Assembly (NCBI GenBank): GCA_017462965.1
Contig: JAFTQC010000072.1
Coordinates: 1 to 44,842, forward strand
Reading direction: 5' to 3'
Length of the DNA: 44,842 nt
DNA from: Clostridia bacterium
GTDB taxonomy: Bacteria; Bacillota; Clostridia; TANB77; UBA1234
The translations under genes were made by a program, and so were the position numbers. Under the pieces are notes generated by a model. The model saw only the letters and a program-made list of their open reading frames with translations. It made no database searches and had not been told where the DNA came from. This document shows positions 1 to 8,562 of this stretch, piece after piece; position 1 is the stretch's first letter, and every line of letters begins with the position of its first letter.

Positions 1-431
1 ACTATTGCTACTGAATTTGATAAATTAAGAGAACGCAAATCCTTTTTCATAGGAATTCTTATTGCAGTTTCTAAATTATCAAGTAACAATTCTTCAGGTA
101 ATCCTTTTGTTTCTTTTCCAAACAAAATAAATACATTTTCAAAATTTGAAAAATCGACTTCTGTATAGCACTTTTGACCTTTTGTAGTTAAAAAATACAT
201 ATTATTATCAGATGGCGGATACTTTTCTAGAAAATCTTTTAAAGATGCATGCTCTTCAATATCTACTTTATCCCAATAATCAAGACCAGCACGTTTTACT
301 TGCTTTTCGCTAATATCAAAGCCAAGAGGATGAACTAAATGCAATTTTGAATCAGTTGCAGCACAAGTTCTAGCTATATTTCCAGTATTTTGAGGTATTT
401 CAGGTTCTACTAATACAACATTTATTTTCAT
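1..431 (-). CDS. trmL: tRNA (cytidine(34)-2'-O)-methyltransferase TrmL (partial, 3' end off the window)
   Basis: SPOUT-class RNA methyltransferase that 2'-O-methylates the wobble nucleotide of tRNA-Leu in this family. The minus-strand reading starts at ATG 431 with MKINVVLVEPEIPQNTGNIA, the hallmark N-terminus of TrmL/YibK. It continues through ENVFILFGKETKGLPEELL and IRIPM, the SAM-binding trefoil-knot signatures. About 143 codons are visible and the C-terminus lies left of base 1. A ribosome site AAAGGAG sits about 8 bases upstream on the minus strand. A tRNA-Leu(CAA), a possible substrate type, lies at 14411, but that proximity need not mean anything. Family call is firm. Confidence 0.93.
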   Translation of the reverse strand, partial: MKINVVLVEPEIPQNTGNIARTCAATDSKLHLVHPLGFDISEKQVKRAGLDYWDKVDIEEHASLKDFLEKYPPSDNNMYFLTTKGQKCYTEVDFSNFENVFILFGKETKGLPEELLLDNLETAIRIPMKKDLRSLNLSNSVAI

Positions 432-467
432 AATTGGTGTAACTCCTTTTTACATAATTCTCATAAA

Positions 468-496
468 AAGATACCATAAAAAGTAAGAAAAAGCAA
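468..496 (-). promoter_or_regulatory. probable sigma-A promoter of trmL
   Basis: On the minus strand TTGCTT (496-491) and TATCTT (473-468) are separated by 17 bases, with a TG one base before the -10 box (extended -10). It lies about 37 bases upstream of the trmL start. The -10 box is only 4/6, so this is moderate evidence. Confidence 0.45.
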
Positions 497-520
497 GAAA
501 TTCAGATTTTGCACTTTATC

Positions 521-540
521 AAGAGGGGCGTCCCCCTTGC
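521..540. repeat. solo copy of the REP-like GGGGCGTCCC repeat
   Basis: The 20 bases AAGAGGGGCGTCCCCCTTGC match the right arm of the paired REP-like palindromes at 6738-6799, 25871-25933 and 44796-44842. This copy has no second arm. Its own ends are self-complementary (AAG.GGGG / CCCC.CTT). It lies between the divergent trmL and secG genes. Confidence 0.75.
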
Positions 541-560
541 ACACTTTTTTTATTTTTTTG

Positions 561-589
561 TTGTCAAATTAAGAAAAATATGTTAATAT
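561..589 (+). promoter_or_regulatory. sigma-A promoter of secG
   Basis: TTGTCA (561-566), a 17-base spacer and TAATAT (584-589), with TG at 581-582 giving an extended -10. The -10 box ends 31 bases before the secG start codon, so the leader is short. Confidence 0.75.
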
Positions 590-620
590 ACTTTGTGTTA
601 TGAGATAAGGAGGAGAAACT

Positions 621-851
621 ATGCAAAGCTTATTAACAATTTTACAAATATTGACAGGAATTATAGTTGTAATCTTAGTTCTTTTACAAGAAGGAAAAGA
701 AGGGGCAAGCCTAGTTGCAAGTGAAGCAAATAGAGGCGGTTCAATGGGTTCAAGTAGAGAAGCAAGATTAGCTAAATATACAAAATATGCAGGTTTGATT
801 TTTATAATTCTTACTATCGCAGTTGGTTCATTAATGGCAGTAAATGCTTAA
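621..851 (+). CDS. secG: preprotein translocase subunit SecG
   Basis: Small integral membrane subunit of the SecYEG channel; it assists SecA-driven protein export. The 76-residue protein has two hydrophobic segments (about 5-22 and 57-75). Between them lies the conserved loop LLQEGKEGA and a Gly/Ser-rich stretch (GGSMGSS), the usual SecG layout and length. ATG 621 follows AAGGAGGAG at good spacing. It is monocistronic, with its own promoter (561-589) and terminator (868-911). In many Firmicutes secG precedes rnr and smpB; here it does not, and the convergent ger operon follows. Confidence 0.95.
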   Translation: MQSLLTILQILTGIIVVILVLLQEGKEGASLVASEANRGGSMGSSREARLAKYTKYAGLIFIILTIAVGSLMAVNA

Positions 852-867
852 TTACAGATTAAAGTTT

Positions 868-911
868 AATTTCGACCACCGAGGACGTCCTTGATGGTCG
901 AAATTTTTTTG
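868..911 (+). terminator. rho-independent terminator of secG, REP-like core
   Basis: An 11-bp stem (868-878 with 895-905) encloses an inner palindrome with the core GAGGACGTCCTT, followed by a run of seven T (904-910). It lies between convergent secG and gerAC. The GGACGTCC centre resembles the REP-like repeats elsewhere in the window. Confidence 0.88.
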
Positions 912-2201
912 TTAAATATTGGAAATTCTATGGAATATGATTCTAGAAACATTTAAATCAACATCAACATTTATATTAAACCTTGCATTCTTGTATTGTT
1001 CATTCCATTTTAGTTTTTCAAATTCGTCCCAAGTTAAAAATTCTTGTTTTACATATCTCCCAATTCCTGCAGTGTCTGTATTATAGCTTTGGGTTAGTTG
1101 TATATACTTTTCAACTAAAGTTTTGATTTCTTTTTCAATATTTGATGTAAGGATATTTTTATTTTCTTTATCTAAATAGTCTGTTGTGCTGGTTGAGGAG
1201 CGCAAATGTCCCGTTAATTTAATTTTGATATTGATTTCAGGAATATCGTTTTTCATCGTTACATCATATTTGCACTTTTTTTCTTGTCTTAAGAATATAC
1301 TGGCAAGCTTTCCATCTTCTTTTGCATCGTATACGGTGATATCTCCTTGTTTTAATTCATTAGTTAAAATTAGATGCGACATTATTAAATCTTGCGGAAT
1401 TTCTCCAACCATTTTACTTCCTTTAAATACGGCAAGACCAGCAAATTTCTTTTGCGAATTTTCTTTATCACCTTGAGAAGAGCTTGAACCTTGTGAACTT
1501 TGACCTTCTGAAGAGCTTCCTGTCGAGTTTTGCTCAGAATTTTGAGAATCGTTAGAGTTTCCGGATTTTTTTGAAGTATCAGAATCATCACCAGATTTTT
1601 TATTAGAAAGTAGTATTATTGCAGAATCTCGCTCTATTGAAGTTGTTGCAGTGTAAAAATCTATGAGCTCACTTTTGGCACTTTCATTTGTACGATTTTG
1701 AGAAGAGAAAAGGAGTTCATAATATCTTGCAGGGCTGGATTCCAAATCTGGTGTAATATTTTTTAAAAAATCCTTTGCTGAATTTTTACATATTGCTACA
1801 GTTGTTTTGGGTCTAATTGAAACATTACTTATTAAACTATTTATATGTCCAGACAAATCGTTTTTAGCAAGTTCTTCTGAGTATACAATTAATTTAACAT
1901 GCGATAGATTTACTTCTTTACTTGTAAGTGCATTGACTTTTGAGTTACCAACATAAAGTGAAGGAGCCGAAACTGTATACGTAGTAAAATTTTCTTCACC
2001 AGTTTTACCTTCATTTGACGAAACCTTTAGCGGGATGGCTATTTGATAAGTTATGTCTAAATTATCACCGCTGCCAATGTCTGCGCCGATACCGATAACA
2101 TATGCAAGATTATCTAATTCCTTTTTGTTGTAGCATCCAGTAGTTAAGAAGAGCGACAATAGTAAAAGCAAAATTAATTTAAAAGATTTATTGTGTTGCA
2201 T
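912..2201 (-). CDS. gerAC: spore germination lipoprotein GerAC (Ger(x)C family)
   Basis: Subunit C of a GerA-type germinant receptor, a lipoprotein at the spore inner membrane. The 429-residue product starts with a lipoprotein signal (hydrophobic LLLLLSLFL, lipobox LTTGC) followed by YNKKELDNLAYVIGIGAD, the typical Ger(x)C opening. Residues about 201-251 form an unusual Ser/Asn/Gln/Gly-rich low-complexity stretch between the N-terminal domain and the remainder. ATG 2201 follows AAGGAG. The start overlaps the gerAB end by 14 bases, so translation is probably coupled. It is the last gene of the gerAA-AB-AC operon. The germinant cannot be inferred. Confidence 0.95.
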   Translation of the reverse strand: MQHNKSFKLILLLLLSLFLTTGCYNKKELDNLAYVIGIGADIGSGDNLDITYQIAIPLKVSSNEGKTGEENFTTYTVSAPSLYVGNSKVNALTSKEVNLSHVKLIVYSEELAKNDLSGHINSLISNVSIRPKTTVAICKNSAKDFLKNITPDLESSPARYYELLFSSQNRTNESAKSELIDFYTATTSIERDSAIILLSNKKSGDDSDTSKKSGNSNDSQNSEQNSTGSSSEGQSSQGSSSSQGDKENSQKKFAGLAVFKGSKMVGEIPQDLIMSHLILTNELKQGDITVYDAKEDGKLASIFLRQEKKCKYDVTMKNDIPEINIKIKLTGHLRSSTSTTDYLDKENKNILTSNIEKEIKTLVEKYIQLTQSYNTDTAGIGRYVKQEFLTWDEFEKLKWNEQYKNARFNINVDVDLNVSRIIFHRISNI

Positions 2202-3291
2202 AATTAGTCTCCTTATTATTTTTAGAGTTTTTGAGATTGGCTAAAAGTATGAGTATAAAAGGGTATACAACAATTAAAAGAGGTGACAAATATATAGAAA
2301 CAATTTCTCTAAATTTTAATATATCAATATATGATGTAAGGACTCTGCTTAGTATAAGTACGATGATACAGGCGATTACAAGAAATATTTTTGAGTTTTT
2401 GATATTAAAAATCTTTTTTAGTATTAAAACGGAAAAACTTATTCCAATAGTAAGGTAAATAAATGTAGCAATAAGCCAAAGTAATACAAAAATTGATTCT
2501 ACACGTTGGACAAATCTGCCGTAACTAATTAATTTTGTAAGCTCGAAAAATGGTAAATAGTTATCTGTAAGTGATGGATACGACATGACGCCAAAGATTA
2601 GAAAAAACGCACTAAGTAAGAAAAAGGCTATCATGAAAAATGAGTTTCTAGCGGTTTTATCAAAATTTTTGATGTTTGGTGCGATTAAGAAAAGAAGCGC
2701 TAAGCTTTCGTAACCAGAGATTTTATATGCGCCACCTATGAAAAGGTCCGAGATGCCATTGCCGAAAACAGGAGTAAAGTTCGTCAAATCTATACTTGGA
2801 ACAAGTGCAAAAAACATGCCGATGAAACCTATAATCATAAATGGAGCAAGTATAGTACTTGCGCGAAAAATACCTTTTAATCCGATTAGACAGCCTATAA
2901 GTACAGTAATTATAAAAAGTAATGAAATGTAGATTGAGGGCGCTTCGTCAAATAAAATATTTCTTACATTTTCATTAAATTCGCTAAGTGTTATTACTGC
3001 TGCTGTCATCAAATAAAGAACCACAATGAGTCCAGTGATATATTTCAAGAGCTTTCCGCCTGCGATTTCTGCGACATCTAAAATGTCCTTATTTTTGTAT
3101 TTCGAAAAGAATTTGAAAAGTATAAAAAATAGAATTCCTGCAACTATGCTAGAATAAACGGCGTATAAAAAACTTGCTGTTCCGAAATAGTGTGCTGAAA
3201 AAGTAGGAAGCGTTAAAATAATTGGAATAATAGTCATGCATCCAAGAGTTGCGATGCATTCAAAGTTTTCAAGAAATCCTTTAAAAATCAA
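2188..3291 (-). CDS. gerAB: spore germination permease GerAB
   Basis: Polytopic subunit B of the germinant receptor, an APC-superfamily member held to bind the germinant. The 367-residue protein shows about ten hydrophobic segments with the usual GerAB spacing and a conserved central stretch around GAYKISGYESLALLF. The start chosen is TTG at 3291. AAAGGAGGT (minus strand, around 3300-3308) sits eight bases upstream, and the codon overlaps the gerAA stop (TTGA), which fits translational coupling. A later ATG would remove part of the first membrane segment. Confidence 0.93.
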   Translation of the reverse strand: MIFKGFLENFECIATLGCMTIIPIILTLPTFSAHYFGTASFLYAVYSSIVAGILFFILFKFFSKYKNKDILDVAEIAGGKLLKYITGLIVVLYLMTAAVITLSEFNENVRNILFDEAPSIYISLLFIITVLIGCLIGLKGIFRASTILAPFMIIGFIGMFFALVPSIDLTNFTPVFGNGISDLFIGGAYKISGYESLALLFLIAPNIKNFDKTARNSFFMIAFFLLSAFFLIFGVMSYPSLTDNYLPFFELTKLISYGRFVQRVESIFVLLWLIATFIYLTIGISFSVLILKKIFNIKNSKIFLVIACIIVLILSRVLTSYIDILKFREIVSIYLSPLLIVVYPFILILLANLKNSKNNKETNYATQ

Positions 3292-4931
3292 TTTTTATTA
3301 CCTCCTTTTTCGCTAGTATCCCACTTTCTTGAGATATGGGGTTCTCGTACAGGTTTTTTGGTTTTCAGAAATGGTGGACGATTTTCTTTCTTCCAGATAG
3401 GAAAGATAAATAAATCATCCTTGAATATTCCTTTTCGTGTTGGTGCAAATGGTGTAAGATATGGAACACCGAAAGATGTCGTAGATGTAAGCAGGCAAAG
3501 ATGAATAAAAATACCAATTGCGAGTCCGAAAAAACCGGCTGTTGCACCAAGTAAAATATAAAAAAATCTTAAAATTCTAAAACTATAATTTAAAGCATAA
3601 TTTGTTGTAACAAAAGTGCTGATACCAGTAAGTGCAACGATAATTACTAAAATAGGACTAACAATGTTAGCTGAAACAATGGCTTGTCCTAAAATTAATG
3701 TTCCGACAATTCCGATTGTTGCACCCATAGGTGCTGGGGTTCTAATACTTGCTTCACGAATTATTTCAAAAGCTATTTCCATTATTAAAAGTTCAGTGAG
3801 CATCGTAAACGGGACTTTTTCGCGTGCGCCTGCAATTGCAAAAAGTAAATCTGTTGGAATCATTTCCTGGTGAAAATTACAAATAGATATATATAATCCA
3901 GGCAAAAATATTGAAAGAAAAATAGCAGGCAATCTGAATATTCTGAGCATTTCGGCGTATGGAAAGCGAAGGTATGAATCTTCTGAAGCATGCGTAAAAT
4001 CCGAGAAAATCGCTGGAACAATTAATACATTGTTGCTTCCTTCAACAATTATTGCAACGCGTCCTTCAATGAGATGCGATGCCACTTTGTCAGGTCGTTC
4101 TGTGCTCAAAATTAATGGATCAATTATAAAAGTTTTATCCTCAATTAATTGCTCTAATTCGCCACTATCAAGTAAATAGTCGACTTCAACTCCATTAATT
4201 CTTCGCCTAACTTCGTCAACAATAGAATCATTTGCAATCGTTGAAATATAGGCAATTGCACATCTTGTTGTCGTCTCAGTTCCGACTTCAACACTTTCAA
4301 AAATCAAATTTTCATCTTTTACAAATTTTCTAATTAAAGCCGTATTTGTTCGAAAATTTTCTATAAATCCTTCTGCAGGTCCTTTTAAATTCATCTCAAT
4401 TTCAGATTTCGTAACACTTCGACCTGGAATGTTTTTTGTATCACATATAAGGGAATACGTTTCGCCATCAATAAATAGAGCAGAATCACCGTGCAAAATA
4501 TTCTCTACAACTTTTTCAAAAGTTGATACAGCGCTAACTTGACAATCTGTTAATATTGAGTTGCAAATGATGTCCTTTAAATTTGGAATTGATTTGTTTT
4601 TTAAAATACTTTTGGAGTCGCTTGTATTAAATCTATTATTTTCATTCATAAGTTCTCTTAAAATGTAATTATTTATTATGTCATTGTTCACAAGACCATC
4701 ATATGAAATAAGAAGTCCTTTATAAAACTTGTCATTTATGCAAATATTAATATCTCTAAATTGAACATCGTTTGATAATGGATAGTGTAGTAATTCAGAC
4801 AAAAACTTTTTATTTTCATCTAATGATGCATGTATATTAAGGTCCTTTGAAAGTGTGGGGGCAGGCTCGGGTTTTTGTATATGAAATTCTTTTTTATCAT
4901 TTTTCATAAAATGTTTAAAAAAATTAAGCAT
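3288..4931 (-). CDS. gerAA: spore germination protein GerAA (GerA family)
   Basis: Subunit A of the germinant receptor. The 547-residue protein has a soluble N-terminal region (to about residue 330) and a C-terminal membrane region with several hydrophobic helices. Family motifs include EVGTETTTRCAIAYI, FPYAEMLRIFRLPAIFLSIF and REASIRTPAPMGATIGIVG. ATG 4931 follows a GAGGTGAC ribosome site. It is the first gene of the minus-strand gerAA-AB-AC operon and is divergent from ylbF. A forespore (sigma-G) promoter is expected. The 150-base gap holds both a poor sigma-G-like and a sigma-A-like match, so I call neither. The operon shows the organism makes endospores. Confidence 0.96.
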   Translation of the reverse strand: MLNFFKHFMKNDKKEFHIQKPEPAPTLSKDLNIHASLDENKKFLSELLHYPLSNDVQFRDINICINDKFYKGLLISYDGLVNNDIINNYILRELMNENNRFNTSDSKSILKNKSIPNLKDIICNSILTDCQVSAVSTFEKVVENILHGDSALFIDGETYSLICDTKNIPGRSVTKSEIEMNLKGPAEGFIENFRTNTALIRKFVKDENLIFESVEVGTETTTRCAIAYISTIANDSIVDEVRRRINGVEVDYLLDSGELEQLIEDKTFIIDPLILSTERPDKVASHLIEGRVAIIVEGSNNVLIVPAIFSDFTHASEDSYLRFPYAEMLRIFRLPAIFLSIFLPGLYISICNFHQEMIPTDLLFAIAGAREKVPFTMLTELLIMEIAFEIIREASIRTPAPMGATIGIVGTLILGQAIVSANIVSPILVIIVALTGISTFVTTNYALNYSFRILRFFYILLGATAGFFGLAIGIFIHLCLLTSTTSFGVPYLTPFAPTRKGIFKDDLFIFPIWKKENRPPFLKTKKPVREPHISRKWDTSEKGGNKN

Positions 4932-5019
4932 AAGTCACCTCAAAAAAATAGAAAAATCTATAATATATTTTGCACAATAATCTGCAAAAAATTCATTACT
5001 TTGGGATATTTGTGAATTC

Positions 5020-5048
5020 TTGACAATAGGTAGCAAATGTTAGATAAT
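5020..5048 (+). promoter_or_regulatory. sigma-A promoter of ylbF-mtaD
   Basis: A perfect TTGACA (5020-5025), a 17-base spacer and GATAAT (5043-5048). It drives ylbF at 5081 and presumably mtaD at 5438. Confidence 0.8.
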
Positions 5049-5080
5049 CAAGGTATAGAAAATTTGGGAGGTTTTAGAAT

Positions 5081-5416
5081 ATGAATCCATACGATAAAGT
5101 GCATGAATTAGTTAGAGCAATCAAAGATTGCAGAGAAGTTAGAGAATATTTAGAAATCAAAGATGAATTATACAAAGATGAAAAAACAAAAGCGATGATA
5201 AAAGATTTTAGAGAGAAACAAGTTGAAGTTCAATCTTTGTTGATGCAGGGAAAAGAAGCAGAGCAAGAGAAAATGGAAAAATTACAATCATTATATTCAA
5301 TACTTGCATCAAATGTTAAAGTTAAAGAATTTTTTGATAAAGAAGTTGCGTTTGACGTAATGTTATCAGATATATACAAGATAATAGGCGAAAGCTTGAA
5401 AGAAATACTTGAGTAA
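5081..5416 (+). CDS. ylbF: YlbF/YmcA family protein
   Basis: A small all-helical protein of the Com_YlbF family (111 residues). In Bacillus subtilis, family members form the Y-complex (YlbF-YmcA-YaaT) that acts with RNase Y in mRNA maturation and affects sporulation and competence. The sequence is strongly charged and heptad-like throughout (for example DEKTKAMIKDFREKQVEVQSL), as in the family. ATG 5081 follows GGGAGGT. It shares a promoter with the downstream deaminase gene, 21 bases away. Whether this copy is the ylbF or ymcA orthologue cannot be settled from the sequence alone. Confidence 0.82.
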   Translation: MNPYDKVHELVRAIKDCREVREYLEIKDELYKDEKTKAMIKDFREKQVEVQSLLMQGKEAEQEKMEKLQSLYSILASNVKVKEFFDKEVAFDVMLSDIYKIIGESLKEILE

Positions 5417-5437
5417 TGCAATAAAAGGAGAGGAAAC

Positions 5438-6712
5438 ATGAAGATTTTAATAAAAAATGGTTATATTGTTTCAATGGTTTCAGAAATTATAAAAGGCGAT
5501 ATTTTAATTGAAGACGATAGAATAAAAAGAATTGGTCATATAGATTGTGAAGTTGATAGGGTTATTGATGCGACTAACAAGATTGTAATGCCAGGTTTGA
5601 TAAATGCGCATACACATGTTGGCATGTCCCTTTTTAGAGGTTGTGCTGATGAGAAAGAACTTATGACATGGCTTCAAAAGGATATTTGGCCAGTTGAAGA
5701 TAAGATGACGGCAAGTGATGTATATAGTGCATCAATGCTTTCTGGTATCGAAATGATTAAGAGTGGTACGACGACTTTTAATGATCAATATTTCTTTGAA
5801 GATGAAACTGCGAAAATGGCTGAAAAATTAGGTCTTCGTGCAATTCTTTCTCGTTGTATAATTGGAGATGGTGAAGAGGCACATAAGAGAGTTGCTGAGG
5901 CTGAAGAATTATATAATAATTGGCATAACAAAGCTGACGGAAGAATTAAAATATGTGTTGGATTACATGCTCCATATACATGTCCACCTGATACTATAAG
6001 AAGAGGTGTTGAACTTGCTGATAGATTGGGAAGTCCAATACACATACATTATTTAGAGACAAAAGATGAAGTAAAACAAATGGCTGATAAATATCAAATG
6101 ACAGCTACTGAATACTTGAAAAAAGCTAATGTATTTAATTATCACGTTATGCTTGCACATGGAGTGCATATAGATAATGAATCAATTGAGACATTGAAAG
6201 AAATAAGTGGAGGAATTGTTCATAATCCTGTTTCAAATCAAAAATTGGGTAGTGGAATTGCTGATATAAGAAAATTAAGATCAAACGGCATAAATGTTGC
6301 GCTTGGAACGGATGGACAAGGCAGTACGAATACACTTGATATGTTTGAAGAAATAAAATCTGCAGCATATTTGCAAAAAGTAATATATCAAAGTGCCACA
6401 GCTCTTTCTGGAGAGGACGTTATGAAAATGGCTACGATAGAAGGTGCTAAAGTTCTGGGAATAGACAGTGAAGTTGGTTCTTTAGAAGAAAATAAAAAAG
6501 CAGATATAGTCATAATTGACATAAACAAACCACATCTTTGTCCAATGCACGACATCTACTCATTACTTGCTTATTCTGTAAACGGTGCAGATGTTGAAAC
6601 AAGCATTATTAATGGACAAATTGTAATGGAGAACAGACAAATAATAAATGCTGACGAGCAAGAAATAATGCGAGATTGTAGAAGAATAACAGAATCTTTG
6701 TTTAGAAGATAA
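5438..6712 (+). CDS. mtaD: 5-methylthioadenosine/S-adenosylhomocysteine deaminase (amidohydrolase)
   Basis: Cytosolic metal-dependent amidohydrolase of the MtaD/TrzA/AtzB group; members deaminate MTA, SAH or adenosine to the inosine form. The 424-residue chain shows the composite beta-sandwich start (MKILIKNGYIVSM) and the metal motif NAHTHV (His58, His60). Further markers are IHIHYLET, MLAHGVH and the Asp of LGTDGQGSTNTLDMFEE. The C-terminal strand ADIVIIDINKPH closes the fold. ATG 5438 follows AAGGAGAGG. An MTA/SAH nucleosidase-like gene lies at 21025, so two enzymes of this salvage route are in the window. The exact substrate is inferred. Confidence 0.88.
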   Translation: MKILIKNGYIVSMVSEIIKGDILIEDDRIKRIGHIDCEVDRVIDATNKIVMPGLINAHTHVGMSLFRGCADEKELMTWLQKDIWPVEDKMTASDVYSASMLSGIEMIKSGTTTFNDQYFFEDETAKMAEKLGLRAILSRCIIGDGEEAHKRVAEAEELYNNWHNKADGRIKICVGLHAPYTCPPDTIRRGVELADRLGSPIHIHYLETKDEVKQMADKYQMTATEYLKKANVFNYHVMLAHGVHIDNESIETLKEISGGIVHNPVSNQKLGSGIADIRKLRSNGINVALGTDGQGSTNTLDMFEEIKSAAYLQKVIYQSATALSGEDVMKMATIEGAKVLGIDSEVGSLEENKKADIVIIDINKPHLCPMHDIYSLLAYSVNGADVETSIINGQIVMENRQIINADEQEIMRDCRRITESLFRR

Positions 6713-6737
6713 GAAAAATAATCAAGGTGACGGAACT

Positions 6738-6804
6738 TAGCAAGAGGGACGCCCCTTTTTGCTGAAAACTTCTTGCAAAAAGGGGCGTCCCTCTTGCTAT
6801 TTTT
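6738..6804 (+). repeat. REP-like palindrome, GGGACGCCCC type, terminator-like
   Basis: A perfect 25-bp inverted repeat: left arm 6738-6762 begins TAGCAAGAGGGACGCCCC, right arm 6775-6799, loop of 12 bases, then five T (6800-6804). It probably also terminates mtaD transcription. The same arm sequence recurs at 521, 25871 and 44796. Confidence 0.9.
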
Positions 6805-6822
6805 AGGAAGGAGCGATTTTTT

Positions 6823-8562
6823 ATGAAGAAAATTGTCGTAATGTTTTTGATGATGATTATGATATTTTCAACAACGGTTAATGCAAATTCAATAGATTCG
6901 ATTACTATGGATATCTATATTGATGAATCAGGAGATGCAGAGATAACAGAAGTTTGGAAATGCTATACAAATCAAGGAACGGAAAGCTATCATCCTTATT
7001 ATAATTTAGGAAGATCAGATATAAAGAATTTAAGAGTATCGGATGAAGATGGCACTACGTATACAACGTTATCATCATGGAATACTAATGGAACTTTGGA
7101 AAGCAAGAAAAATAAGTGTGGGTTGAATTATATAAGTGACGGAGTAGAGATTTGTTGGGGAATTAGTGAATATGGTTCTAAGACTTATACTGTGCAATAT
7201 GAAATAACAAATTTTGTTATAGAATTAAATGATTCGCAAATGATTTATTGGACGCTTATTCCGCATGATTTTTCTAATAGAATAGAGAATGTTGAAATTA
7301 CAATTCATGCGGATGACAGATTTGAAGATTCTCTTGATGTATGGGGATATGGTGACTATGGCGCACCCACTTACGTTTATGATGGTGAAATAAAAATGCA
7401 CTCTAATGGTGCTATTAATTCAAATGAGTATATGGTTATTTTAGTAAAGTTTCCAAGTAATACATTTGATACTGCGGTAAAAGAAAATAAAGATTTTAAT
7501 TATTATTATGAAATGGCTGAAGATGGAGCGATACATTACAGTAACGATAATAGTAGTAATACAGAAATTTTTGTTGGTTTGATAATTGTTTTTATATATT
7601 TTTTTAGTTTTGTTATAGTATTTAATACTAATCAAAAAGTAAGACTTACAATGGATCAAATAAGACAAGTAAGGCATACCGATACTTATTACAGAGAGTT
7701 GCCATGTGAAGGAGATTTCTTTAAAATATTTTATCTGGCAGATCTAGCAGATATTTCTAACAATAAAACCGATTTTTTAGGTGCATTAATTTTGAAATGG
7801 GTTAAAGAAGGAAAAGCTAAGATAAATAAGGTTGAAAAAAATGGTTTGTTTTCTAAAGAAGAAAGTACCATTTCATTAAATCGTAATAGTATGTTGGAGA
7901 TAAATAATTTTTATGAAAAACAAATGTATCAATTAATGTATTATGCAAGTAAAGATGGTGTTCTTGAAAAGAAAGAGTTAGAAAAATGGTGTAATAGAAA
8001 ATATAATAAATTGTTAAATTGGTTTGAAAAAGCAATTAAAGAAGAAAAAGAAAAGTTAACCCAAAAAGATGAATTAAGAATTGAAAAATTTGGAGGTCTT
8101 TTCAAAAAGAAACAATATGTTTTGGCAGATAATTCTTTTCAAGAGACATTAAATATTGCTGGATTAGAAAAATATTTAAAGGATTATACTTTAATAAATG
8201 AAAGAGAACCTATAGAGGTTAAGTTATTTGAAGATTATTTGATATTTGCTCAAATTGTTGGTATAGCTGATAAAGTCGCTAAGGATTTTAAAGATTTGTA
8301 TCCTGAAATTATGGAGATATCTGCTTTTGAATCATTTGAGGAAATTGATTATATTAGAATAGTTACAGATACTGGTGTGAGAACTGCTAAAACAGCCAAA
8401 TCAAGAGCTGAGTCTTATTCGTCTGGTGGTGGAGGATTTTCATCAGGTGGAGGCGGCGGAGGCTCTTTTGGAGGCGGCGGAGGCGGCCGGAGGATTCCGT
8501 TAATATGTGATAGCGTTGAAAGGATGATTAAAGGTGCAAAAAAGAATAGTGCATATGCTTAA
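6823..8562 (+). CDS. DUF2207 family membrane protein (tail probably frameshifted)
   Basis: Envelope protein of unknown function, 579 residues as read. It has an N-terminal signal peptide (MKKIVVMFLMMIMIF to about residue 22) and an extracytoplasmic DUF2207-type domain. A membrane helix spans about 247-266, a charged cytoplasmic region follows, and a Gly/Ser-rich tail starts near residue 537. After the Gly run the frame continues as RRIPLICDSVERMIKG and overlaps the next gene by 29 bases. Removing one C at 8487/8488 gives GGGGFR then TAA at 8501-8503. That is a typical end for this family and leaves a normal intergenic space with a ribosome site for the next gene. I infer a one-base insertion (real or assembly error); the intended length is about 559 residues. 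Confidence 0.85.
   Translation: MKKIVVMFLMMIMIFSTTVNANSIDSITMDIYIDESGDAEITEVWKCYTNQGTESYHPYYNLGRSDIKNLRVSDEDGTTYTTLSSWNTNGTLESKKNKCGLNYISDGVEICWGISEYGSKTYTVQYEITNFVIELNDSQMIYWTLIPHDFSNRIENVEITIHADDRFEDSLDVWGYGDYGAPTYVYDGEIKMHSNGAINSNEYMVILVKFPSNTFDTAVKENKDFNYYYEMAEDGAIHYSNDNSSNTEIFVGLIIVFIYFFSFVIVFNTNQKVRLTMDQIRQVRHTDTYYRELPCEGDFFKIFYLADLADISNNKTDFLGALILKWVKEGKAKINKVEKNGLFSKEESTISLNRNSMLEINNFYEKQMYQLMYYASKDGVLEKKELEKWCNRKYNKLLNWFEKAIKEEKEKLTQKDELRIEKFGGLFKKKQYVLADNSFQETLNIAGLEKYLKDYTLINEREPIEVKLFEDYLIFAQIVGIADKVAKDFKDLYPEIMEISAFESFEEIDYIRIVTDTGVRTAKTAKSRAESYSSGGGGFSSGGGGGGSFGGGGGGRRIPLICDSVERMIKGAKKNSAYA

Noticed and set aside
4940-5010. Sigma-G promoter for gerAA
   Set aside because: A TGAAT and a CATnnTA-like box exist but the spacing is too long, and a sigma-A-like TTGCAG-16-TATTAT overlaps; I cannot choose.
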